Assembly (NCBI RefSeq): GCF_001879695.1
Contig: NZ_MNBL01000014.1
Coordinates: 1-40,421, forward strand
DNA length: 40,421 bases
Source: Nioella sediminis
Lineage (GTDB): Bacteria; Pseudomonadota; Alphaproteobacteria; Rhodobacterales; Rhodobacteraceae
Reading direction: 5' to 3'
The notes beneath the pieces are model-generated. The model did not search any database, was not told the origin of the DNA, and worked only from the letters and a program-made list of their open reading frames with translations. Positions 1-7,985 of this stretch are shown one piece after another; positions within the stretch are counted from its first letter, which is position 1, and each line of letters starts with the position of its first letter. A program made the position numbers and the translations under genes.

Positions 1-144
1 GTCAAGGATCATCTCGCCAATCGCAACTCCGCAGCGTGCATCACCGCCCTTGGGCGAAAACACGCCATAGGGCAGGTTGTTGAGGGGGAAATCGGTCTCG
101 GGGTCATTGGCGCTGTCGACCCAGCTGTGTCGTAATCCGGTCAT
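1..144 (-). CDS. fahA: Fumarylacetoacetase, N-terminal fragment (cut by window edge)
   Basis: Only the first 48 codons are present; the rest lies beyond the left edge. The translation contains [23 protein letters not shown], read here in two parts as [15 protein letters not shown] then NNLPYGVF, followed by [15 protein letters not shown]. This is the typical N-terminal domain of fumarylacetoacetate hydrolase. The enzyme cleaves fumarylacetoacetate to fumarate and acetoacetate, the last step of homogentisate breakdown. It is the distal gene of the minus-strand operon and starts 7 nt after the maiA stop, so it is surely co-transcribed. The family match is clear despite the short length, and the position after hmgA and maiA supports it. 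Confidence 0.88.
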   Translation of the reverse strand, partial: MTGLRHSWVDSANDPETDFPLNNLPYGVFSPKGGDARCGVAIGEMILD

Positions 145-151
145 GCGGTCC

Positions 152-784
152 TCATTCGGCGTCGGGTTGGGTTTCAGGGCGCGCCGCGTCGAAGGCCGGA
201 AGGGCCAGCGCGGCACGCTCGATCTCTAGCAGGCGGGGGAAGCGGAACAGGCCCACCCCCCACCGATGAGCGTTGTATAGCTGCGGGATCAGGCAAATAT
301 CGGCCCAGGTCGGCGCGTCGCCCAAGCAGAAACGACCTTCCGGCGCAATCAGCCTCTCAAAGGCCGCGAAGTTGCGCTCCATGAAATGCACCATCCAGTC
401 GATGCCGCCCTGTTGATCGGCGCCACAGGCGGATTTTAGATGCGCCACGACGCCCACATTGGTGACCGGCTGCGTGTCCATGGCAATGACATGGGCCGCC
501 GCCAGCACGCGGGCACGGGCCAGCGGGTCGGCGGGCAGTAGCGGCGGATTGGGCCAGGCCGCCTCCAGGTAGTCGAGAATGGCCAGCGACTGAACAAGTT
601 CTGTCCCATCGTCCAGCACCAGCACCGGCACGAAACCAGACGGGTTATGCGCCAGGTAGGAGGGATCGCGCTGTTCACCTTTCACCAGGTGGACCGGGAT
701 ACTCTCCCACGCCAGCCCCTTCAGTCCGAGCGCGATGCGCACCCGGTAGGAACAGCTCGACCGCCAATAGGTGTAGAGTTTCAT
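152..784 (-). CDS. maiA: Maleylacetoacetate isomerase (zeta-class GST)
   Basis: A 210-residue glutathione S-transferase fold protein that isomerises maleylacetoacetate to fumarylacetoacetate using glutathione. The N-terminus has the zeta-class motif [11 protein letters not shown] (about residues 9-19), which holds the catalytic Ser/Cys. NPSGFVPVL and the glutathione-binding QSLAILDYL follow near residues 47-73. The C-terminal helical domain carries the usual [18 protein letters not shown] stretch. Length is normal for the family. It lies between hmgA and fahA in pathway order. Two perfect palindromes sit in the 63-nt gap between the hmgA stop and this start. Confidence 0.93.
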   Translation of the reverse strand: MKLYTYWRSSCSYRVRIALGLKGLAWESIPVHLVKGEQRDPSYLAHNPSGFVPVLVLDDGTELVQSLAILDYLEAAWPNPPLLPADPLARARVLAAAHVIAMDTQPVTNVGVVAHLKSACGADQQGGIDWMVHFMERNFAAFERLIAPEGRFCLGDAPTWADICLIPQLYNAHRWGVGLFRFPRLLEIERAALALPAFDAARPETQPDAE

Positions 785-797
785 CTCGTCTCCGCGA

Positions 798-841
798 AAC
801 TTTCTTCGAAGAAAGTTCCCAAGAATTTTCGAAAATTCTTG
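798..841. repeat. Tandem pair of TTCGAA-centred perfect palindromes between hmgA and maiA
   Basis: Two perfect inverted repeats lie 2 nt apart. The first, 798-817, is AACTTTCTTCGAAGAAAGTT (20 bp). The second, 820-841, is a 22-bp palindrome with outer arms CAAGAATTT and AAATTCTTG around TTCGAA. They fill most of the gap between two co-directional genes of one operon. Transcribed on the minus strand they would form two consecutive AU-rich hairpins ahead of maiA. They could slow or partly end transcription, stabilise the upstream mRNA end, or be a dispersed repeat. The same TTCGAA-centred design recurs after tdk. Confidence 0.85.
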
Positions 842-847
842 GTCACC

Positions 848-2206
848 CTACTTCACACCCGGCGTGCCGTCGAACTTCTTTTCAAGGCTCTCCCAACAGT
901 CGATATAGTCGTCCTGCAGGGGGGCTTCTTTCGCGGCAAAGGCCGTCAAGTGCTGCGGAAAGCGGGTTTCGAACATGAAGCTCATGGTGTTGTCCAGCTT
1001 CTCAGCCTTGAGTTCCGCGTTGGAAGCGCCTTCGAAGGCGCTTTTGTCCGGCCCGTGCGGCAGCATCATGTTATGCAGAGACATCCCGCCGGGAACAAAC
1101 CCCTGAGGCTTGGCATCGTACTGGCCATAGATATTGCCCATCAGCTCCGACATGACGTTCTTGTGATACCAGGGCGGGCGGAAGGTATTTTCGGCCACCA
1201 TCCAGCGTTCGCGGAACAGCACGAAGTCGATATTCGCCGTGCCTTCCACGCCCGAAGGCGCGGTCAGCACCGTGAAGATCGACGGGTCGGGATGGTCAAA
1301 GAGGATCGCACCCACCGGGCAATAGGTGGTCAGGTCATATTTCACCGGCGCGTAATTGCCATGCCACGCCACCACGTCGAGCGGGCTGTGCCCGATCCGC
1401 GTCTCGTGGAATTGCCCGCACCACTTGATGGTCAGGGTCGAGGGCACTTCGCGGTCTTCAAACGCCGCGACCGGCGTCTTGAAATCGCGCCGGTTCGCCA
1501 TGCAGTTGGCCCCGATGGGGCCGCGCCCCGGAAGGTCGAATTTCTGGCCGTAGTTTTCGCAAACGAAGCCCCGGCAGGGTCCGTCCAGCACCTCCACCCG
1601 GTAGACCAGCCCGCGCGGCAGAATGGCGATCTCCTGCGGCTCCAGGTCGATCACGCCCAATTCCGTGCAAAACCGCAGCCGCCCCTCTTGAGGGACAACC
1701 AGTAATTCGCTGTCGGCGGAGTAGAAATAGGCGTCCACCATCGACTCCGTCACCAGGTAGATATGGCTCGCCATACCGACCTGCGTGTTCACGTCCCCCG
1801 CTGTGGTCATCGTCCGCATGCCCGTCAGCCAGGTCAGCCCTTCGTCGGAATGGGGCACCGGGTCCCACCGGTACTGGCCGAGCGAAATCACGTCCGGGTC
1901 CACATGCGGGGCGGATTTCCAGTAGGGCAGGTCGATCTTGGTGTAGCGCCCGGAATGCTTGACAGACGGCCGGATGCGATAGCACCAGGTCCGTTCGTTC
2001 TGGTGGCTCGGCGCGGTGAAGGCCGTGCCGGAAAGCTGCTCACCATAAAGCCCGTAATTGCATTTCTGGGGGCTGTTCATGCCCTGCGGCAGGGCGCCGG
2101 GCAGCGCCTCGGTTTCGAAATCATTGCCGAAACCCGGCATGTATTGCAGTTCATTGGGACGGGTCGCCGCCGTCACCATGCCCTTGGGCAGATCATGGGT
2201 GGTCAT
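848..2206 (-). CDS. hmgA: Homogentisate 1,2-dioxygenase
   Basis: A 452-residue non-haem Fe(II) dioxygenase that opens the homogentisate ring to 4-maleylacetoacetate. The N-terminal landmark [19 protein letters not shown] is present. The iron-binding region reads [13 protein letters not shown] and, 30 residues on, LPHGPD. By alignment with known enzymes the ligands are His348, Glu354 and His384. The length is normal, and the start is preceded by AAGGAA 8 nt upstream. It is the centre of the operon, followed by maiA and fahA. Codons for residues about 389-394 form a 20-bp perfect palindrome (1024-1043) of the TTCGAA type. Confidence 0.97.
   Translation of the reverse strand: MTTHDLPKGMVTAATRPNELQYMPGFGNDFETEALPGALPQGMNSPQKCNYGLYGEQLSGTAFTAPSHQNERTWCYRIRPSVKHSGRYTKIDLPYWKSAPHVDPDVISLGQYRWDPVPHSDEGLTWLTGMRTMTTAGDVNTQVGMASHIYLVTESMVDAYFYSADSELLVVPQEGRLRFCTELGVIDLEPQEIAILPRGLVYRVEVLDGPCRGFVCENYGQKFDLPGRGPIGANCMANRRDFKTPVAAFEDREVPSTLTIKWCGQFHETRIGHSPLDVVAWHGNYAPVKYDLTTYCPVGAILFDHPDPSIFTVLTAPSGVEGTANIDFVLFRERWMVAENTFRPPWYHKNVMSELMGNIYGQYDAKPQGFVPGGMSLHNMMLPHGPDKSAFEGASNAELKAEKLDNTMSFMFETRFPQHLTAFAAKEAPLQDDYIDCWESLEKKFDGTPGVK
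1024..1043. repeat. TTCGAA-centred palindrome inside hmgA
   Basis: AAGCGCCTTCGAAGGCGCTT is a perfect 20-bp inverted repeat within the hmgA reading frame. It encodes the Ser-Ala-Phe-Glu-Gly-Ala region near residue 391, just after the iron-ligand His384. It differs from the palindrome at 20415-20434 only by a paired G-to-C and C-to-G change, so base pairing is kept. The protein segment aligns with other dioxygenases without an obvious insertion, so this may be codon choice rather than an inserted repeat. Confidence 0.7.
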
Positions 2207-2269
2207 CGCGCGTTTCCTTTTGCGTAAGAACCGGGGCTGGTCCTCTCCCCCCTGCCCCGGCCCTGAAAT

Positions 2270-2812
2270 TCAGGCCTTGTTCAGCTCCTTGGCGTGCAGC
2301 CATGCGGCATGCTGCGGGGCTTTCTTGGTCCGCGACCATTCCTCCAGCATATCCCATTTCACCGCGTCCATGCGCTTGAGCAGCGCCTCTTCCTCCGGGT
2401 CCGGGCAGGCCAGTTCGATCCGGTGGCCATTGGGATCGAAGAAATAGATGGAATGGAAGATGGAATGGTCGGTGACACCCAGCACCTCGACGCCATTGGC
2501 CTCCAGATGCTCCTTGAAGGCGATCAGCTCATCGCGGTCCTTCACCTTGAAGGCGATATGCTGCACCCAGATGGGCGTGTTGGGATCGCGGCCCATTTCA
2601 GGCTTGGTGGGCAGCTCGAAGAAGGCCAGAACGTTGCCGTTCCCCGCATCCATGAAGATATGCATGTACGGGTCAGGCTCGTGGGTCGAGGGCACGTGGT
2701 CCTCGGCAATCGCCAGCACGAAATCCATCTTGAGCATCTTGTTATACCACTCGACGGTTTCCTTCGCGTCCTTGCAGCGATAGGCGACGTGGTGAATCTG
2801 TTCGATCTTCAT
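2270..2812 (-). CDS. VOC-family (glyoxalase/extradiol-type) protein
   Basis: A 180-residue single vicinal-oxygen-chelate protein. It opens with IEQIHHVAYRCKD (first metal-ligand His near residue 7-8), continues with IWVQHIAFKVKDRDEL (second His), and has FFDPNGHRIELACP near the C-terminus, where the Glu of RIEL is the usual third ligand. Metal binding is therefore likely, as in glyoxalase I or ring-cleavage enzymes, but the reaction is unknown. At 180 residues it is too short to be 4-hydroxyphenylpyruvate dioxygenase. It overlaps the DUF2783 gene by ATGA and has a GGAGGA site 7 nt upstream, so translation is coupled. Context suggests a role on an aromatic intermediate of the homogentisate route. 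Confidence 0.85.
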   Translation of the reverse strand: MKIEQIHHVAYRCKDAKETVEWYNKMLKMDFVLAIAEDHVPSTHEPDPYMHIFMDAGNGNVLAFFELPTKPEMGRDPNTPIWVQHIAFKVKDRDELIAFKEHLEANGVEVLGVTDHSIFHSIYFFDPNGHRIELACPDPEEEALLKRMDAVKWDMLEEWSRTKKAPQHAAWLHAKELNKA

Positions 2813-3015
2813 GCGGCGTCCTCCTTGGACAGGGCGGCGGCTTTCAGGGCATCGCTCAGGATCGCCCGGTCGCCGATATGGTTGGCCAGCACCAGCACCA
2901 GCCTTGCGTTCAGTGCATCGCTTTCGGCTTTGCTCAGGCCCTCATGGCTGGCCAGAAGCTCGGCGTAGAAATCATCCGCGCCAGGAATGTTGGGGGTCAG
3001 GATCAGGTCGGACAT
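2809..3015 (-). CDS. DUF2783 small protein, possible coupling subunit of the adjacent FAD monooxygenase
   Basis: A 68-residue acidic helical protein matching DUF2783 (core DFYAELLASHEGLSKAESDALNARLVLVLANHIGD). I chose the ATG 5 nt after the monooxygenase stop because AAGGAG lies 9 nt upstream; a GTG three codons earlier overlaps the monooxygenase stop but has no spaced ribosome site. No signal peptide or metal motif is visible. In Pseudomonas putida U, as I recall, 3-hydroxyphenylacetate 6-hydroxylase consists of a flavoprotein (MhaA) and a small coupling protein (MhaB). The size and position here fit that arrangement, but the equivalence is inferred. Confidence 0.85.
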   Translation of the reverse strand: MSDLILTPNIPGADDFYAELLASHEGLSKAESDALNARLVLVLANHIGDRAILSDALKAAALSKEDAA

Positions 3016-3020
3016 GGGGC

Positions 3021-4637
3021 TCACTCCTTGCCGATGGCGCGTTTCAGCGCGGTTTCGACGGCGGCGGCGTCATAGGCGGGCCAGCGGGCGGCGACGTGCT
3101 GATCGGGGCGGATCAGATAGACCGCGCTTGCCGCGTCGCCCAGATAGCGTTCCCTGACCTCCGGCGTGGTGTCCAGTGCAAGGCGATGAACACTCAGCCC
3201 CTCCGCCTCCACGCGCTCCGGCGCCTCGGCTCCGATGGTCAGCAGCGTAAACCGGTCCCCCAGGTGCGGCAGCAGGTAGCCGTCGCCCATAGGCGCATCC
3301 GCGCAAGGGCTGCCGGGGCGCGAGCGCGCCGGGCCGCCGGGCAGCGCGTCGGGCGTGTTGAGCGGCGAACCGTCATAGGTGCAGGGCACGCTGAGGCGGC
3401 CGGAATTCACCAAGGGCCGGGCAAATGCGTAATGTTCGGACAGGTCCAGCACCGCGTCGCGCAACACCCGGCTCATCTCCGACTTCGGCGTGATGAAATC
3501 CGTGGAACGCGAGGAATTGAGGATGTTCTCATCCGCGCCATGCACCCGCTCGACATCATAGCTGTCCAGCAGGCTTTCGGGCGCGATGCCGTCCATCACC
3601 AGCTTCAGCTTCCAACCGAGATTGTCGGTATCCTGAAGCCCGGAATTCGCGCCCCGCGCGCCGAACGGCGACACCTGATGCGCGGAATCGCCCGCGAAGA
3701 TCACCCGGCCATGGCGAAACTTCTCCATCCGCCGGCACTGGAAGGTGTAGATCGAGACCCATTCCAGCTCGAACCTCACATCCTCGCCCAGCATCGCCTT
3801 CAGTCGCGGAATGACGTTCTCGGGTTTCTTTTCTTCCTCCTTATCGATGTCCCAACCCAGTTGCAGGTCGATCCGCCAGACCCCGTCGGGCTGCTTGTGC
3901 AGCAGCGCCGATTGCCCCCGGTTGAAGGGCGGGTCGAACCAGAACCAGCGTTCGGTCGGGAAATCGGCCTCCATGATCACATCGGCGATCAGGAAATTGT
4001 CCTCGAAGACACGGCCCACGAAATCGAGCCCCATCATCGCGCGGGTGGGCGAGGCTGCCCCGTCGCAGGCGATCAGCCAGTCGGCCTCCAGCTTGTATTC
4101 CCCCTCGGGCGTGTCGATCAGCAGGCTGACATGGTCGCCCGTGTCTGTCACGCGCAGTACCTTGTTGCGGCCCCGGATCTCGATCGGTGCGCCTTGGGCC
4201 TGCATCGCGCGGACCCGGTTCACCAAGTACTCTTCGAAGTAATACTGTTGCAGGTTGATGAAGGCCGGGAACTCGTGGCCCTTTTCAGGCAACAGGTTGA
4301 ATTCATAGACCTGCCGCTCGTCGAAGAACACCTTGCCAAGCTGCCATTCAACGCCCTTTGCCACCATCTCATGCCCGCAGCCGAGCCGGTCGAGAATTTC
4401 AAGCGGCCGCTTGGCAAAGCAGATCGCGCGGCTGCCGAAACTGACCTTGTCATTGTCGTCCAGAACGACGACCTCCACCCCCTGCTGCGCAAGGTCGATG
4501 GCGGCCCCAAGCCCGATGGGCCCCGCCCCGATCACCACCACCTTGCGGCGCACGGGCGCGGGCGCGTCCTGATCGGGGGACCGCTCATAGGCATAGAGCG
4601 GCACCTCGAAAATCTTCTTGTCGCTGATCTGGTTCAT
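3021..4637 (-). CDS. FAD-dependent aromatic monooxygenase (phenol hydroxylase/MhpA type)
   Basis: A 538-residue class A flavoprotein hydroxylase. VVVIGAGPIGLGAAIDLA at residues 34-51 is the ADP-binding Rossmann motif. LIACDGAASPTR is the DG motif, and GRVIFAGDSAHQVSPFGARGANSG near residues 308-331 is the FAD-ribityl GD motif. The C-terminal thioredoxin-like extension typical of MhpA/PheA is present. The ATG chosen has GGAGGAG 5 nt upstream; an in-frame TTG ten codons earlier lacks a site. Position just upstream of DUF2783, VOC and hmgA suggests that it makes homogentisate, perhaps from 3-hydroxyphenylacetate. The substrate is inferred. Confidence 0.92.
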   Translation of the reverse strand: MNQISDKKIFEVPLYAYERSPDQDAPAPVRRKVVVIGAGPIGLGAAIDLAQQGVEVVVLDDNDKVSFGSRAICFAKRPLEILDRLGCGHEMVAKGVEWQLGKVFFDERQVYEFNLLPEKGHEFPAFINLQQYYFEEYLVNRVRAMQAQGAPIEIRGRNKVLRVTDTGDHVSLLIDTPEGEYKLEADWLIACDGAASPTRAMMGLDFVGRVFEDNFLIADVIMEADFPTERWFWFDPPFNRGQSALLHKQPDGVWRIDLQLGWDIDKEEEKKPENVIPRLKAMLGEDVRFELEWVSIYTFQCRRMEKFRHGRVIFAGDSAHQVSPFGARGANSGLQDTDNLGWKLKLVMDGIAPESLLDSYDVERVHGADENILNSSRSTDFITPKSEMSRVLRDAVLDLSEHYAFARPLVNSGRLSVPCTYDGSPLNTPDALPGGPARSRPGSPCADAPMGDGYLLPHLGDRFTLLTIGAEAPERVEAEGLSVHRLALDTTPEVRERYLGDAASAVYLIRPDQHVAARWPAYDAAAVETALKRAIGKE

Positions 4638-4657
4638 CGGCTCCTCCTCCCCGAGGA

Positions 4658-5176
4658 TCAATTCCAATAGGCCTGCGCGCTTGGCACGCGGCCATAGTCC
4701 AGGTGAAAATCGTCAAGCTGCGGCGGCGCGATCCCGGCGTCATGCACCATCGTATGCGCCTGCCCCCGGTGGTGAATCTGGTGCTGGAAAAGATGCAGCA
4801 GCAGCGCGCCGACCTTCTCCGTCACCTTGCCCTCACGGCGTTCCGTAACGCGGTCCTCTTCCAGCATCTGCGGTGTCAGGCCCTGACAGAAGCGCGCCAG
4901 CCGCATGTCCACATCAGCCTGCGCCTTGGCCAGTTCCGCCACCGATCCGATCTCCTCCCGGTCATAAACGGACCGGGCACACCCACCCGCCTCCAGCGCA
5001 TCAACGTAGTAGAGATCGACCTCGTAGATGTGGTTTAGCGTGGCCTTGAGCGACGGAAAGAACCCCGGCCGCGGGGCGGCAAACGCCGCCTCTGACAGCC
5101 CGGAAATCGCCCCGTAAAGCGTCGCATTCGCCCAGGCATTGTTCAGCGCCATGGTCAGGAACGGATCGCGCATCAC
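4658..5176 (-). CDS. DinB-family four-helix protein
   Basis: A 172-residue DinB/YfiT-type four-helix-bundle protein. Likely metal-binding histidines are in LKATLNHIYEVDLYY (near residue 50) and LLHLFQHQIHHRGQAHTMV (about 127-145), the usual HxxxH signature. Related proteins include thiol-dependent isomerases such as maleylpyruvate isomerase and bacillithiol transferases. In this aromatic operon a thiol-dependent role is plausible but unproven. The start lies 3 nt after the preceding stop and the end lies 20 nt before the FAD monooxygenase start, so it is an operon member. The second Met could be the true start. Confidence 0.85.
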   Translation of the reverse strand: MMRDPFLTMALNNAWANATLYGAISGLSEAAFAAPRPGFFPSLKATLNHIYEVDLYYVDALEAGGCARSVYDREEIGSVAELAKAQADVDMRLARFCQGLTPQMLEEDRVTERREGKVTEKVGALLLHLFQHQIHHRGQAHTMVHDAGIAPPQLDDFHLDYGRVPSAQAYWN

Positions 5177-5179
5177 CGC

Positions 5180-6130
5180 TTACCCCTGCAGGGCCTCCCA
5201 CATTTCCAGGTCGCGCTGCGCCGTCCAGATGCGCGGCGTGTCGATGCCGCGCGCCTCGTCATAGGCGCGGGCCACGTTGAAGGGCAGGCAGTGTTCGTAG
5301 ATCGCGTAGTCGCCGAACTTGGGGTCGCATTCCGCGCGCACCGCGTCCCAAGCCTCTTTCAGGCTGCCACCACGCGCCGCGACACGGGCTGCCGGGCGAT
5401 AGGTCGACTCCACGAAATCGCGGGTGTTCTCGATGGCCGCATTCACCATCTCCTTGCCGACCAGCGCATCGCCGCGCCCCGGCGCAATCGCGTCCACGTC
5501 GAACCACTTGATATTGTCGAGCGTATCGCCCCAATCCGCGAAATGCCCGTCGCCGCAATAGCAGGCGGAGTGATATTCGACGATATCGCCGGTGAACATG
5601 ACGTTCTGATCAGGCACATGGATCACCGCATCGCCCGCCGTATGGGCGCGCCCCAGGTGCATGATATCGACCCGGCGATTGCCGAGATAGACCGTCATCG
5701 CATCGCTGAAAGTGGTTGTCGGCCAGGTCAGGCCGGGAATACTCTCATGACCCTCGAAGAGGCGCGGGAAGCGCTGGAATTCGCTGTCCCAGTCCTCCTG
5801 CCCGCGTTCGACGACCATGGCCCGGGCCACGTCCGACATGATGATCTGCCCAGCGCCATAGGCCGAGGCCCCCAGCACCCGCACCGCGTGGTAATGGGTC
5901 AGCACCAGATGGCTGATCGGCTTGTCGGTCACGCCGCGCACGCACTCAATGACCTTGTTCGCCAGACGCGGCGTCGCCTGCGCCTCGACGATCATCACCG
6001 ACTCATCCCCGATGATGACGCCCGAATTGGGGTCGCCTTCTGCGGTGAAGGCCCACAGTCCCTCGCCCACTTCCGTAAAGGAAATCTTTTTCTCCGACAT
6101 GTCCCCCTGGGACGCGAAGGCCTTGGCCAT
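5180..6130 (-). CDS. Metallo-beta-lactamase-fold hydrolase with an altered metal motif
   Basis: A 316-residue MBL-fold protein, first gene of the homogentisate operon. I chose the ATG with GGGAGAG upstream; the frame stays open a further 34 codons, but these overlap the operator region. The core has ISHLVLTHYHAVRVLGASAY, giving His79 and His81, but the Asp-His pair of a normal HxHxDH motif is replaced by Val83 and Arg84. HLGRAHTAGDAVIHVP and MFTGDIVEYHS supply later ligands. One metal site may be kept and the other lost. The substrate is unknown; a hydrolytic side step in aromatic catabolism is possible. A divergent MarR gene and two operator palindromes lie upstream. Confidence 0.88.
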   Translation of the reverse strand: MAKAFASQGDMSEKKISFTEVGEGLWAFTAEGDPNSGVIIGDESVMIVEAQATPRLANKVIECVRGVTDKPISHLVLTHYHAVRVLGASAYGAGQIIMSDVARAMVVERGQEDWDSEFQRFPRLFEGHESIPGLTWPTTTFSDAMTVYLGNRRVDIMHLGRAHTAGDAVIHVPDQNVMFTGDIVEYHSACYCGDGHFADWGDTLDNIKWFDVDAIAPGRGDALVGKEMVNAAIENTRDFVESTYRPAARVAARGGSLKEAWDAVRAECDPKFGDYAIYEHCLPFNVARAYDEARGIDTPRIWTAQRDLEMWEALQG

Positions 6131-6209
6131 ATTCTGTCTCTCCCGTGTGTTCGCGCGCTTTGACGGTGCGGCCCCTTGGCCCTTCCCGCCGGTCCTTGGC
6201 TCTGGTATC

Positions 6210-6223
6210 GTTGCAATTGCAAC
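6210..6223. promoter_or_regulatory. Probable MarR operator 1
   Basis: GTTGCAATTGCAAC is a perfect 14-bp palindrome in the 144-nt divergent gap between the catabolic operon and the MarR gene. Its near copy lies 27 bp away, centre to centre. Paired palindromes of this size in such a gap are typical of MarR autoregulation plus repression of the divergent operon. Binding is inferred. Confidence 0.72.
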
Positions 6224-6236
6224 AAATGTCAACGCC

Positions 6237-6250
6237 GTTGCAACTGCAAC
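6237..6250. promoter_or_regulatory. Probable MarR operator 2
   Basis: GTTGCAACTGCAAC matches the first site at 13 of 14 positions; only the central dyad is imperfect. It lies 24 nt upstream of the MarR start codon, where a bound dimer would block that gene's promoter or early transcription. Confidence 0.7.
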
Positions 6251-6274
6251 GAATTATCGGGGAAAATCGGACGG

Positions 6275-6769
6275 ATGGCGAGCGGAGACTTCATGCTGGC
6301 AGAATTCCTGCCCTACCGAATCGCGGTCCTGTCCGAGCGTATCAGCCGCCGCCTGTCGCTGATCTATGGGGCCGAGGCGGGGATCAGCATGGCGGAATGG
6401 CGGGTGATGGTGCACCTGGCGCGCTGCCAAGAGGTCTCGGTGCGTGAAATCCACGACTGCGTGAACCTCGACAAACCGCGCGTCAGCCGCGCCGTCAGCC
6501 GCCTGACCGAGGCAGGACTCGTCGCCAAGACCGGCAGCGCGACGGATCAGCGTCTGCTTTCGATCTCTTTGACCGAAGAAGGACAGAGCCTTCTGGCGCG
6601 CATCCTGCCCCCGGCGCGGGCCTATGAACGCCGCCTGCTGCACGCCCTGTCACCCGAGGAACAGGCGATGCTGTCTACGATCATGGAAAAGCTGCACCGG
6701 GTCATGGACACGGACCCGGACGCCCGGCCCCGCTCCCGCCTCGACCTGCCCCGCGACGCGGCAGAATAG
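6275..6769 (+). CDS. MarR-family regulator of the homogentisate operon
   Basis: A 164-residue winged-helix repressor. The fold includes ISMAEWRVMVHLARCQEVSVREIHDCVNLDKPRVSRAVSRL (helix-turn-helix around residues 42-80), then the wing segment TGSATDQRLLSISLTEEG, and dimerisation helices at both ends. The ATG was chosen because it starts just after operator 2 and gives a normal family length; the open frame continues upstream through the operators. It is divergent from the MBL-first operon. MarR proteins of this type are often released from DNA by an aromatic acid, so homogentisate or its precursor is a likely effector (inferred). Confidence 0.9.
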   Translation: MASGDFMLAEFLPYRIAVLSERISRRLSLIYGAEAGISMAEWRVMVHLARCQEVSVREIHDCVNLDKPRVSRAVSRLTEAGLVAKTGSATDQRLLSISLTEEGQSLLARILPPARAYERRLLHALSPEEQAMLSTIMEKLHRVMDTDPDARPRSRLDLPRDAAE

Positions 6770-6807
6770 CACCCGCTGTCATACGGATCAGGCCGGAAAA
6801 GGACAGT

Positions 6808-7938
6808 TCAGCCCATGGCGCTGTCGAGCGCGTTTTCCAACCGGGCCACGGTCGCATCCACGTCATAAAGCTTGTCCAGCCCGAATAACCCCAGCCGGAA
6901 GGTGGAAAACCCCTGCGGCTCATCCACCTGCAACGGCACACCCGCCGCGATCTGCACTCCCTGGGCACTGAACTTGGACCCGTTCTGAATGCCCGGATCA
7001 TCGGTGTAGCTCACCACCACCCCCGGCGCGCCGAACCCCTCCGCCGCGACCGAGCGGATTCCGCGCGCGGCAAGCAGAGCGCGCACCTTGGTCCCTAGGT
7101 CCCATTGCGCATCGCGCAGGCGCTCGGTTCCATAATCCAGCGTCTCGGCCATGGTATCGCGGAAGGCTTTCAGCCCATCCGTGGGCATTGTGGCATGATA
7201 GGCATGGCCACCGCCCTCATAGGCCGCCATGATCGACCGCCATTTCTTCAGATCAGCGGCAAAGCTGCTGCTCTGGGTCTCCTCCATCCGCGTCAGCGCC
7301 CGCTCCGACAGCATCACCAGCCCCGCGCAGGGGGTCGAGGACCAGCCCTTCTGCGGGGCCGAGATCAGAACATCCACGCCAGTGGCTTTCATGTCGACCC
7401 AGGCACAGCCCGAGGCGATGCAGTCCAGCACCATCAGCGCGCCCACCTCATGGGCCGCCTCCGCCAGCGCAGACACATAGTCCTCCGGCAGGATGATACC
7501 CGAGGAGGTCTCCACATGCGGTGCAAAGACCACGGCGGGCTTCCCCGCATGGATCCGCGCCACGACCTCGTCAATCGGGGCCGGTGCAAAGGGCGCTGTC
7601 GCCTCATTCCCGGTCTGGCGCGCCTTCATCACCACGGTGTCCGCCGCGATCTGCCCGGCATCAACAATCTGCGACCAGCGGAACGAGAACCAGCCATTGC
7701 GCACCACCAGCACCTTTTCGCCGCCAGCGAACTGCCGCGCCACGGCCTCCATCCCATAGGTGCCGCCACCGGGGACCAGCGCCGTCGCATCGGCGTTGTA
7801 GACCTGCTTCAACCCGGCATCGATATCGCGCATGACCTCGCAAAACTGCTTCGACATATGGTTCAAAGACCGGTCAGTGAAGACCACCGAAAACTCCAGC
7901 AACCCATCAGGATCGACGGTATCGAGCAATGCGGACAT
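6808..7938 (-). CDS. Class V aminotransferase (alanine/serine-glyoxylate type)
   Basis: A 376-residue PLP-dependent fold type I enzyme. VPGGGTYGMEAVARQF near residue 55 and the HVETSSGIILP segment bind PLP and substrate. VLDCIASGCA carries the PLP-pyridine Asp, and LISAPQKGWSSTPC carries the Schiff-base Lys. Relatives transfer amino groups between alanine or serine and glyoxylate. The start has GGGAGG a few nt upstream. It is convergent with the MarR gene and single on its strand; the two Lrp genes upstream are on the same strand but 144 nt away. The exact amino donor cannot be told from sequence. Confidence 0.88.
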   Translation of the reverse strand: MSALLDTVDPDGLLEFSVVFTDRSLNHMSKQFCEVMRDIDAGLKQVYNADATALVPGGGTYGMEAVARQFAGGEKVLVVRNGWFSFRWSQIVDAGQIAADTVVMKARQTGNEATAPFAPAPIDEVVARIHAGKPAVVFAPHVETSSGIILPEDYVSALAEAAHEVGALMVLDCIASGCAWVDMKATGVDVLISAPQKGWSSTPCAGLVMLSERALTRMEETQSSSFAADLKKWRSIMAAYEGGGHAYHATMPTDGLKAFRDTMAETLDYGTERLRDAQWDLGTKVRALLAARGIRSVAAEGFGAPGVVVSYTDDPGIQNGSKFSAQGVQIAAGVPLQVDEPQGFSTFRLGLFGLDKLYDVDATVARLENALDSAMG

Positions 7939-7963
7939 GAAAGCCTCCCTTTCGCGGCATGAA

Positions 7964-7985
7964 TTTCTTCTTGGTTCAAATACTC
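7964..7985 (-). repeat. Dispersed TTGG-N3-AAATAC motif, copy 1
   Basis: On the plus strand this reads TTTC-TTC-TTGG-TTC-AAATAC-TC, so on the minus strand it is GTATTT, three bases, then CCAAGAAGAAA, upstream of the class V aminotransferase. It matches 24219-24240 at 17 of 22 positions. A hairpin with arms GGCCCG/CGGGCC lies beyond it at 8056-8077, in the same relative order as the hairpins next to copy 2. I recall similar motifs in many Rhodobacterales intergenic regions, but could not check. Confidence 0.55.

Noticed and set aside
2811-4670. 619-codon open frame on the plus strand opposite the FAD monooxygenase
   Set aside because: It lies antisense to a clear flavoprotein gene, is rich in Arg, His, Pro and Gln, and has no recognisable domain; it is a by-product of high GC content.
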